DNA from: Thamnidium elegans
Taxonomy: Eukaryota > Mucoromycota > Mucoromycetes > Mucorales > Mucoraceae
NCBI GenBank assembly: GCA_025201345.1
Contig: JAIXMG010000042.1
Coordinates: forward strand, 1 to 64,000
Reading direction: 5' to 3'
Length of the DNA: 64,000 nucleotides
The notes under the pieces are model-generated. The model was not told where the DNA came from. It worked only from the letters and a program-made list of their open reading frames with translations, and ran no database searches. A program made the position numbers and the translations under genes. Positions 9,391-18,324 of this stretch are shown piece by piece. Position 1 is the first letter of the stretch; each line of letters starts with the position of its first letter.

Positions 9391-9900
9391 TGTAAGTTTT
9401 GTAATAGTATTTATAGTAATTTAAGTGTAATTGATTCAACTCTCAGTGGTTAATCAATTAAGTAAGTAGTTATGTCAAATAGAAGATAATGTTTTATTAA
9501 TCATTCAAGAGGGGTATTTATAGTTAAGTGGGATAATGGTATTAGTAATAAAGAATATATAAATAGTAAAGTAATATGATAATCATAAGTAGCATGATTA
9601 TCATAATGAGTATTTGTAATGTGTGCATCTGTTAAATATTCGGGAAAGAGGAATTAGGAATAACATTGAATACTTGAAGAGGTGACATTTATTCGTTACT
9701 GTTTAGCCTTTTTCCTTTTCAGATTATTCTTGATAGATGGTACAAACTTCCTTTTTTGGACCTTAGTCTTCTTAAGCCTAAGCTCGATTTCAACCGGGAT
9801 ATCCATGAGGTCTTCATCTTGATCCGGACAAACCGGACTGTTGCGGTCCGGACTATTAACTTCCGGGGCATCCAACCCATCTGCCTTTTTCAGATTGACA
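9391..9900 (-). repeat. 5' LTR of the Ty3-like element
   Basis: Direct repeat of 3978-4487. The outer edge is followed by AAAA (9901-9904), matching the A-run at the other end, so a 4-bp target duplication is possible but not provable in an A tract. The outer edge is 13 bp upstream of the first base of tRNA-His. The repeat also contains a non-functional copy of the pol C-terminal coding segment. Confidence 0.96.
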
Positions 9901-9913
9901 AAAACATGAAAAA

Positions 9914-9984
9914 GCTGGTATAGTATAGTGGCAGTACATCGTGTTGTGGCCGCGTCGACGCAGGTTCGATTCCTGCTACCAGCA
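9914..9984 (+). tRNA. tRNA-His (GUG)
   Basis: Acceptor GCTGGTA/TACCAGC pairs fully, with A as discriminator. The T arm GCAGG-TTCGATT-CCTGC is perfect. The anticodon loop TTGTGGC carries GTG at 9946-9948. The anticodon stem has one unpaired outer position. TTTTT follows at once as the Pol III terminator. There is no intron. The Ty3-like LTR ends 13 bp upstream. Confidence 0.93.
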
Positions 9985-10068
9985 TTTTTGCTACATATTT
10001 TTGGTAGCTGAGCTTATAAATTTTGGCCAATGAAATATCTTTATGGTATCAAAAGAACTATATCATAG

Positions 10069-10868
10069 TGTTACGAATCGAAGAATATCGTACCAGTTTA
10101 AAGCCCTATTTTAAACCTTTACCTGAACAAATATTATTTTCACTCCGTTTATTATCACATCATCTTTCAATAAGTCTCTTTTATTTTCTTCTGTTACACA
10201 TTTTCATTACTTTTAATTCCAGAACCAAAATTACCCCTTTTTCTTTTAGTGCAATTATTCTTTATTTTATTCTCCATTTTTATTTCAGTTTATTAGTTAC
10301 TTTTTATTCTTAATCTCAGTTTCCGTTACACTTTCTAGTCAATTATCCTTTATTATCCTTTTTATATCATATATCTACACTATTATTCAAAGTTTATCCT
10401 TCATTTAACATCAGATATGTTACTCCATCCACTTATTTTTATTTTTACAATACCTTTTAGTTCTTTCTGATGGTAAAAACATCAATTTATTTATATTATT
10501 AGTCAACTAGATCAAAAACAACACATGTAGTTTAGAAAGTTCATCCATTACAAACATTTTAGAATCAAAAGGAACATATTTATTCCTGATATCAAAGATA
10601 TTTTACAAGATTCAAAGGATGTCCTGACCGACACCTTTGAATATAAATACCATATAATTTTACTTATTAAATAAATCTTATCTTATTTTTCACCTATATT
10701 TTATACTCTATTTTTTCAGTTTCTTACTTATAAAGATCCCTTGAATTATATTCTTTTATTATATAATTCTCTGTAAAACTTATTATTCTTTTATTTTTAT
10801 TTTCTCTACGTATTATATCTTTATATAATACATTCTCTTAGTTGGACAACTATAAACCTGGTGCTCAC
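10069..10868 (+). repeat. Degraded LTR with PBS-like motif
   Basis: A TGTTACG start near 10069, a TATA-like TATAAATACC at about 10642, and TGGTGCTCAC at 10859-10868 followed by CTTTC. The same PBS motif, TATA context and spacing (about 220-235 bp) occur in the left element on the opposite strand near 2850-3090. It points away from tRNA-His, with no gag behind it. Edges are uncertain. Confidence 0.4.
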
Positions 10869-10977
10869 TTTCAATTTATTGAACTTATAAAATAATATCT
10901 TTTATTTTATACTTTACTTATTATCTATATTACAAATAACCACGACTCCTTTTGTAACACTAGCTAATAAACTTTAT

Positions 10978-11094
10978 CTTTTAATTATACTTTTGGTTTT
11001 ATCTTAGAGCTCATAGCAACAAAAGGGTTATGACCATCAGTCGAGACACGACATAGTATGAATTCTAGGATAAAACCAAAAGTATAATTAAAAG
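10978..11094. repeat. 30-bp near-perfect inverted repeat (hairpin)
   Basis: Arms 10978-11007 and 11065-11094 are reverse complements at 29 of 30 positions (core ACTTTTGGTTTTATC) and enclose a 57-bp loop that is less AT-rich than its surroundings. The size fits a small foldback/MITE or a hairpin RNA source; no convincing target duplication flanks it. Confidence 0.7.
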
Positions 11095-11346
11095 GTTAAA
11101 ATATTGTACTATTTTATTGAAATAATACATTGCGTTACATTTGACTATTTAAAAATAAGATACGAGTATATAATTAATTAATAAAGCAACGTCTCTTTCA
11201 TTTAAACATATCAGACGTATAAGCTTATAACAATTACAAACACGACAAAAAGATAGATAGAATTTATTAATTAGAATATTGTTCTTTTTATTTTATGGCT
11301 AAGACATTAAAAAAAGCTACAATAAGTGCGAAAAAAAAAATAACTT

Positions 11347-12643
11347 TTATTTTAAATATTTTGAATATGATTTAATGAGTGTTCGCCTAGCGTTTTGTCT
11401 CTTATTTTCATATTCATCTTCCAGTACAAATAAAGCGTCTCTGACAGTTATCTTTCTGGCACCTTGTTCGCCCAATCTATGAGGACGTCCAATTGTAGAA
11501 GGCGGTAAAAATAAACCACCATCTTGAGTTCTTCCAATATAGCCTTTTGGTTTTTTGCCCAGCATAATATCAGGACCACTACCAGACTTACGCCTTCTTG
11601 GTCTGCCTCTGCCTCTTGGTTGATCGTCTAATGGGGTACCTGGATCAATAAAAGATTGATTTGTAGGTGAAGTAACTAATGGAGCAGGTGAACTATCCAA
11701 CATAATTGTATTTATAGGCGTGACAGCAGGTGTTGTTGAAGGTGGTAAAGGTGTAGGTGATTCAGGAACTATAGCCGGCATATTACTACTCGCTGGTCTT
11801 ACAGGTGGTAATGGCGGTGCCTTTTCTTTACTACTACTTGGTGCCATTCCAGTTAACATCCAACTTTTCATCACACCACCAGCAATCATCAAAGCAGTTT
11901 CATTTGTAGTTTTATTACGTACATCATCGCTCATATACCTTGCAGTAACACCTGGACCCATATCTTTCTTCTTCTTCTTTTTATTTGGTTTATCATCATC
12001 TCCTCCCTCATTTATTTCCTCTCCTAATTGTGCCTTTCGTTCTCTTTCTGAAATAATTTCCTTCCTCTTTCTTTCCTCTTCTCTTTCAACTCTTTCAATT
12101 GCTAATAATTGCTTTTTGATATCTTGTACATCCACAATTTTAAACGGTTGATTTCCTTTTTCGTCAGGAACGGGTTGTGTAAATGTTTGCGAGTCTACTC
12201 TATGTTTTGATGCAACAACCATTTGTCGAATTAGATTTTGAATACGATCTTGTGTAGCTAATGCAATTAATGTAACCACATCCAGCTCAAGCTTTAAACT
12301 TTGTCCGCTGACTAATTTAAATTTATCGTTAATATAAACTCCCTTTTATAATATGGGTATATATACAACTTACCAATATTATTAATTATATCTTTAAGCA
12401 TACTAGTATTCATAAAGTCTTGAGTAATCGATGGAACTTCTTCAGCTTCGGTCTATAATAATAGATAAATACGTCAGTTTTTTTTAAATACCTTCGAAAT
12501 CTATAAATATATTTACAGTTGCTGATAAATCTATACTTGGTTGGACTTGTTGAGGCAATAGTTGTTGCTCTTGCAACTGCTGAAGTTGTGGTTGCTGTTG
12601 TTGCTGTTGTTGCTGTGGTTGTTGCGGTTGCTGTGGTTGCTTC

Positions 12644-12711
<68 letters not shown>

Positions 12712-14510
12712 CTGCTGTTGGTGTTGCTGTTGGTGTTGCTGCTGTTGGTGTTGCTGCTGCTGCTGTTGTAACTGTTGTTGCTGTTGCTGTTGATGTTGCT
12801 GCTGTTGTTGCTGCTGCTGAAGCATTTGTTGTTGTTGATGTTGCTGTAATAAATGTTGTTTCATTTGCTGTTGCTGCATTAATTGTTGTTGTTGCATATG
12901 CATTTGCTGTTGCTGTTGCTTTTGTTGTAATAACGAGTGTTGCTGTTGTTGTTGTGGTACAGGAGATGTGGTTGCTTTATACAAAGGTAAAGGTTGAGAA
13001 GAGTTGATGGGTATATCTGAAGTCCTTGACCTTTTTGCTTGTGGCGCACTGAACACATATTTAATTAGTTTTTTTTTTTTTTTTAAAAAAAAACAACTTA
13101 CATTAAGCCAGACATGGCACGTTGCGTATCTTCTGCACGTACTTGTGAACTATTCATCGGTCTTTTAGGTTTGTTATTAATACTCTGTACCGGTTGCACT
13201 TGTTGTTGAGGCTGTTGTGGTGATTGATGAGATTGTATAGGAGGTTTTATAGGTTGTGCTTGTTTATTCTTGAGGTTTTCTAATTGCTGGTATTGTTGCT
13301 GACCTAATAACATTCTGGCTTGGGCTAAAAATTCGTTAGCGGTAACATCACTATTCTAGGTAGGATTAGAACACATACACCCCGCACTCATAATTTTTCA
13401 AGTATATACTTACTTGTAGTTGTCTAAATAGTTCAATAAATCTATCTCTACGATCAGGAGATAATTGTGCTGTCAAGTTGTCAAGTAGCGTCATAGATGT
13501 AGCAGCTATATAGTATGTCAATATGTCAATTTTTTTTTTAAAAAAAGTTTATAAATATTACCACCACCGGTGTTTTGTTGAGTATTAGTCGTTGGTTGTG
13601 GTTGGATCTGCTGTTGTTGAGGCATAATAGGCTGGATATGCTGTTGTGGAGCGATCGCGACTGGTGATTGATTTATCGCAGGCGAGGGTCTAGCAGATAT
13701 TTGAGGAGACTGAGCCATGGTAGTTATTTGAGGAGATTGAGCCATGGTGGTTATTTGAGGAGATTGAGCCATGGTAGCTATTTGAGGAGATTGAGCCATG
13801 GTAATTATTTGAGGCGACTGGGTCATGTTAGTTATTTGAGGCGATTGAGCCATTGTAGCTATTTGAGGTGACTGGGACATGGCAGCTATTTGAGGTGATT
13901 GAGACATGGTATGTTGTTGAGGTGCAATGATCTGAGGACTAGAAATAGTTGGAGAAGGTTGTACATGAATGAGAGGAGACTGTTGTACGCTAACTTGAGG
14001 TGAAGCATTACTCAAAGGGGAATGTGTAATTGTTTGTGGAGAAGGTTGTGGCGAAGATAATTGTTCAGTAGAAGTGCGAGGAGAAGCTTGAATAACAGAC
14101 TGAGGAGACTCTTGCGGAGAGCTTTGCTGAGGCTTTAGTGAAAGTTGAGAAGTATTCGATTGTGTTGGGGAAGCTTCTGCCAATGGCGATTGAGTAGCGA
14201 AATGTTGTTGTGACTGAGTGTTGGTAGTAGGAGTACTTACAGCACTGCGAGGAGAACTAGCAGCATCATTATTATTCCACATTTGAATATCAGAAGACGC
14301 GTTTGATTCAGATAAACTGAACAAATGCTGAAGTTCAGCAGGAAGATTGTTATAAGACGCTGATTGATTATCTTCGTTTCTAAAAGTTTGAACAATTGAT
14401 TGAAACGAGTGATTGTTAGTGTTCACTTCATCGTCGCCTAGAATATCTTGAAAAGAAAAGTTCAAGTTCTCCACTTTATGATCTTCTTTCGACTCTTCTT
14501 TTTCGCTCAT
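11347..14510 (-). CDS. TAF4: TFIID subunit TAF4
   Basis: Six exons: 14510-13562, 13505-13414, 13355-13102, 13048-12517, 12452-12374, 12311-11347; 956 aa. TAF4 is the histone-fold subunit of TFIID that pairs with TAF12 and supports RNA polymerase II initiation. Recognised from the C-terminal TAF4 domain: histone-fold start (ITQDFMNTSMLKDII), LIALATQDRIQNLIRQM, a charged coiled region, TNETALMIAGG and a terminal VRDALFVLEDE. A short helical TAFH-like part (LLDNLTAQLSPDRRDRF) lies in exon 2. The N-terminus is Ser/Gln/Pro-rich with tandem MAQSPQI repeats (about residues 205-270), and exon 4 encodes a long poly-Gln tract of mixed CAG/CAA codons. Antisense Val/Leu runs here are shadows. Confidence 0.9.
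12590..12960 (-). repeat. Poly-glutamine (CAG/CAA) tract in TAF4
   Basis: Interrupted CAG/CAA repeats encode Gln with scattered His, Pro, Met and Leu. The purest block (about 12640-12700) is uninterrupted CAA-type Gln. Such tracts are length-variable and common in fungal coactivators. Confidence 0.85.
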
Positions 14511-14646
14511 TTTTTTCTCGAGTAAAAAAAAAGTTTTTTAAAAAAGGAAAAAAAAAAAAGTAGGTTAAAGAAGGAAAAAACGATGATGTCATTTTAGCAT
14601 TTTTCGTTTGTGATTTATATTTTTTATTAAGCGATCACACAATGGT

Positions 14647-16940
14647 TTAGTATGCTGCTGCAAGACCAAACTTTCGAGGATCACTAGCTGCATCTACCGT
14701 ACCATTACTATGACGAAAAATTCCTTGAACAGACGAGAAAATACCAACTTTACTATCAATTTCGTAAATCTAAAACTTAATCAATATATAATTTGTATAT
14801 CTTATAAAATACATCTACTTACCTTATGACCACGTTCAGCCAACTTTTCTAATATATCAATATCAAATCCGATTTCTGTACCTAGCAAGTTGGGCATTAA
14901 CTGGTGATGAAGACGAGGAGCGCCAACTGCTTCAAAAATATCCTGCTTAAAATCGAGAGAGTTGATAATAACATTTAAAGTCGCAGATACAATTTGTGAT
15001 CCTCCTGAACCACCAACCACCATTTCTAGTTGACCCTTTTCATTTTCAATAATAACAGGTGTAATAGAAGATAAAGGTCTTTTGTCTGGACCAACATAAT
15101 TGTTACGACTAGGTGAAAACCCAAAGGCATTTACTACCCCAGGGCTACTAAAATCGTCTTGCTGGTCGTTAAGTATAATACCTGTAGCACGATCCATAAT
15201 TCTGGATCCAAATAAAAGGTTGATGGTTGATGTAAGAGCTACTGCACCATTGTCCTTGTCTAGTACTGATAAGTGCATGGTACCATGAGGATCATTATCT
15301 TCGTATTTCGGATTATAATAAGATAGTATATGTGTCTCATCCTGTAAAAAAAAAGGAAATTAGTATCCACAACTCTTTTCTTTTCTTCATTTTGGGTTAC
15401 ATCAGTTATCTGTGGTCTAATACTATCTGCCCATTCTTTTGTGATAAATTCATCTAATCTATCTTGATTATCTGTAAATAAAGGATCTCCTATTTCTGTT
15501 CTGGCGGCGTATCCAAATTTTAACGCCTCAATAAATCTATGATAATTTAAACTGGTAGGACCACTCTTTGAAAAGTTGAATGGTTCAATAAGATTTAGGA
15601 CATTTAAAATAATAGGGCCACTAGTAGGAGCAGAGGTAGTAAAGACCTTATGGTTATGATAGTTGGTGCTTATAACAGGACGATGTATAGCACTGTAATT
15701 CGAGAAATCATCTAATGTTAATATACCACCTGTTGCTTTTGTTGTATTCACCAAAGATTCCGCAATATACCCCTATTCACTGTGTTAGTATAATGTATTT
15801 AATGATAATAATAAAAAAACTGTGAACCTTATAAAAAGCGTCGGCGCCTTCAATTGCAATTGTACTCAAAGTTTTCGCTAGTGCAGGACGTTTTATAATT
15901 TGTCCTGGTTTTACAATTGTTCCGTTTGGTGCGTAAATTTCAAGCCATTCAGGTGAATCTAACATCCAATCTTGGGATATTAGCAACCTCTGATGCATCA
16001 ATTCGTTTGCTATAAACCCATCCCTTGCTATATTGATAGCATCTTGGAATAATCTAGACCACGGGAGCTTACCGTATCTATTTACATAAGAATTTAAATA
16101 TCAATGTAATTTTTTTTTTTCAATCTACTATTTTAACAATTCTTACTTTGAATGCGCGAGCTCATATCCGCGAATTTCGCCTCTAATTATAATTCGTTTT
16201 TATAATCTGTTTATATATATATGTATGCACACGTGTATATTATTTATTATGCTTACGGTATACTAACAGAAAGGCCGCCCACTTGTGATAAAGTACTGTT
16301 TAACGTATACATATCTTCAGTAGATGCCGCAGGGGACGATTCTCGAAAATCGATAAAATCATACTCACCTGAAGGAGTACGTATTAGCATAAATCCGCCA
16401 CTATAAATATTATAAGTATTAGTATATATATTACAAACATATCATATATTTTTAAAAAGTAAATACCCTCCGATGCCTAATAAATTGAATAGTTGTTTAA
16501 TAAGTATAATAATATTAATACAAATATTAGAGCCTACCAGTTGCAAAACTGTTTATAACACCAATGCAAAGAGCAGATGCGATAGCAGAATCAACAGCAT
16601 TACCGCCTTCCTTCAATACTACAAGGTTTTTAAAAAATAAATAATAAGCGACCAATTAAATAGTGAGTATTATATATGTGTACTTTCTAAACCAATATTA
16701 GAGCATTGTTCATTTTCTACCGAAACTGCTCCGTTTTCTCCAGATACTTTATGTGAAATAAGATTATCTATAAATATATTTATTTAGTTTTAAGAGAGTT
16801 TTTTTTTTCTTTTTGATCCGAATACTATTACCATTGACAATACTAGGAGATATAGTAACAGGTACGGAATATACTAATTGAATAAAATCAAACGATAATA
16901 ACGTAGTATAAGCGATAATAGCTAAATTAGAAAATATCAT
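14647..16940 (-). CDS. GGT1: Gamma-glutamyltransferase (glutathione hydrolase)
   Basis: Ten exons: 16940-16832, 16767-16684, 16618-16538, 16476-16467, 16400-16257, 16182-16147, 16077-15828, 15772-15401, 15341-14823, 14769-14647; 575 aa, normal for the family. The start codon opens a hydrophobic signal segment, consistent with a secreted or vacuolar/membrane-anchored Ntn-hydrolase that cleaves glutathione. Family marks: EGGNAVDSAIAS, GIGGGGFM, DFRESSPA, PGEIRGYELAH, the autocatalytic Thr in PHGTMHLSVL (about residue 383), and the oxyanion loop GGSGGSQI. Exon 4 is only 10 nt long and encodes part of the GIGGGG motif. It is divergent from the FAR1-type gene across a 534-bp gap. Confidence 0.93.
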
Positions 16941-17474
16941 ATCGTAATAATAGTAGTATCAAAGTAAAGAGAAATAGGTAACAAATATTAGGTCAACTTT
17001 AACTATCGAGATCTTTTTTGATTTTGTTAGAACTGTAAAAAGATGTAAATCAAGATTATATAATACAAACATGTAAGTTACATTTATAGTAAACTTTCCG
17101 AGAAATCATGTTTAAGAGACCTGTCATGTTTTAAATTGTAATATGAGTTGTGTAATATCTACTACTACTTACCTATAATAGTTATTATATCAGCGAAACA
17201 AATCCCATATTAAGAACTGAATACCTTTTTTTTCTTTTTTTTTTTTTTTTTTAAAAAAAAGAGGAGTACATATAATAGTACAGATTGAAATGGCTTATTC
17301 AAACCAGATTTTTTTATTATTTTATTTCCTTAACACACAGAGCCGAATAATACAACGGCATCGCGAAAAAGGGTGGATCATAATTCCGAACAGTTTCATT
17401 GGTTTAGGGTGTATATAGGGGATACGAGTTTTTTTTTTATTTATCTCCACTTTTTTTATTCGCGCATACTTAAA
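16941..17474. promoter_or_regulatory. Divergent intergenic region GGT1 / FAR1-type gene
   Basis: 534 bp between two divergent start codons, AT-rich with T and A runs (17228-17258). No specific binding site can be supported. Confidence 0.4.
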
Positions 17475-18293
17475 ATGAATGTACAAGAAAACATCTCACC
17501 CAATGTGAACACCCAATCACCAGTAACTGATACAGAGACTAAAGATGATGATGCAAATATGGTAGTTTTAGCTGAATGTATCAAAAAGACTATTTCTGAA
17601 TTTAATCAACAAACACTCAAGGATGTAAATAGCCAACCCCTGATTCCGACACCTGATGAAAACAAAGATGAACCAGTATCAACTACTGTAAATAAAGATA
17701 CTACTGAACAAATTGAAACATCCAGTTTAATATTATCTGAATTTTATGAGAGTTTCAGTACAGGAAAAACCTTTCAAACCTTGGAAGAACTTCGCAGGAC
17801 AGCCTTTGAATATGGAAGAAAGCATAACGTAGCCTTGACCACAAGTAAATCAGATAAAACTAAAATATACTTGATTTGTAAGCACGGAGGACATTATCGT
17901 AAAAATGTCAATAAGAAGAGACCTGATACAAAGTTGATCAAGACGCGTATTCGCAAATCGCAAAAGAAGGGATGTTGTTGTTTAATTTATGCTCGATGTT
18001 GTAAAGGCAATTTTTGGACAATTCGCAAAAGCATTGGTGAGCATAATCATCCTATATCTGAAGATCCAAGAGCTTACGCCATGTATCGCTCTTTAGAAGC
18101 AGAACAATTATCAATGGTACATAAGTTATTGAAAGAAAATACAGGCATTTCTAGTATTGTCAAATCTTTAACTGCTAATGGCGTCAATAATATCGTTGCA
18201 AAAGATATAGAAAATATTCAACAAGATTTGAAAAGAAAAGAAGCTGCAAAAAATAAGCCAACTGAATCTTTTCCAGAACAAAAAAATGATTAA
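17475..18293 (+). CDS. FAR1-type DNA-binding domain protein
   Basis: Single exon, 272 aa; the ATG at 17475 has a good context (AAAATGA). An in-frame ORF extends upstream to 17373 but with low-complexity residues. Residues about 90-210 form a FAR1/WRKY-GCM1-like zinc domain: EFGRKHNVAL-type start (YGRKHNVALT), a first Cys/His (LICKHGGHYR), a Cys-rich strand (KGCCCLIYARCCKG) and the closing EHNHPIS. A C-terminal helix-rich part (LLKENTGISSIVKSL) resembles the segment after this domain in MULE-derived proteins. There is no transposase catalytic core, so a domesticated transposon-derived regulator is inferred. Specific targets are unknown. Confidence 0.75.
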   Translation: MNVQENISPNVNTQSPVTDTETKDDDANMVVLAECIKKTISEFNQQTLKDVNSQPLIPTPDENKDEPVSTTVNKDTTEQIETSSLILSEFYESFSTGKTFQTLEELRRTAFEYGRKHNVALTTSKSDKTKIYLICKHGGHYRKNVNKKRPDTKLIKTRIRKSQKKGCCCLIYARCCKGNFWTIRKSIGEHNHPISEDPRAYAMYRSLEAEQLSMVHKLLKENTGISSIVKSLTANGVNNIVAKDIENIQQDLKRKEAAKNKPTESFPEQKND

Positions 18294-18324
18294 ATAAATA
18301 TTTTATTTTTAAAACAAACAAAAA

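Larger units (their letters stand above)
3978..9900 (-). mobile_element. Complete Ty3/Gypsy-type LTR retrotransposon
   Basis: A 5,923-bp element bounded by two 510-bp direct repeats (3978-4487 and 9391-9900) starting TGT and ending ACA, flanked by AAAA on both sides. In element orientation the order is 5' LTR, PBS, gag with CCHC knuckle, then protease, RT, RNase H and integrase in one pol frame, a purine tract, 3' LTR. RT-RNaseH-integrase order and the GPF module after integrase place it with Ty3/Gypsy (Metaviridae); no chromodomain was seen. The LTRs look identical by eye, indicating a very recent insertion, yet pol carries a one-base frameshift in RT (7208-7213). The 5' LTR edge is 13 bp from the tRNA-His gene. 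Confidence 0.95.
9985..11346. other. Gene-free stretch with LTR relic and hairpin
   Basis: About 1.36 kb without a supportable gene. It holds a probable degraded LTR (about 10069-10857, plus strand) followed by a primer-binding-site-like motif, a 117-bp inverted repeat (10978-11094), and the 3' flank of TAF4. An open frame at 10023-10313 is Leu/Phe/Ile-rich low complexity and is not considered coding. Confidence 0.6.

Noticed and set aside
10023..10313. 96-aa plus-strand ORF after tRNA-His.
   Set aside because: Leu/Phe/Ile/Ser-rich low complexity in a T-rich LTR relic.
11008..11064. Possible hammerhead ribozyme in the hairpin loop (CTGATGG on the minus strand).
   Set aside because: The core should read CTGANGA with a matching GAAA and cleavage triplet; these are absent.
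12519..13007. Long Val/Ala and Leu reading frames on the plus strand.
   Set aside because: Antisense shadow of the CAG/CAA repeat in TAF4.
13668..13871. Repetitive Arg/Leu/Ser plus-strand ORF resembling a repeat array.
   Set aside because: Antisense of the TAF4 SPQI repeats; no spacer-repeat structure, so not CRISPR.
15342..15400. Alternative 32-nt intron in GGT1 with donor GTTGTG.
   Set aside because: Donor GTAACC at 15400 gives a normal-length intron and the conserved D-D/E-x-T-H sequence.
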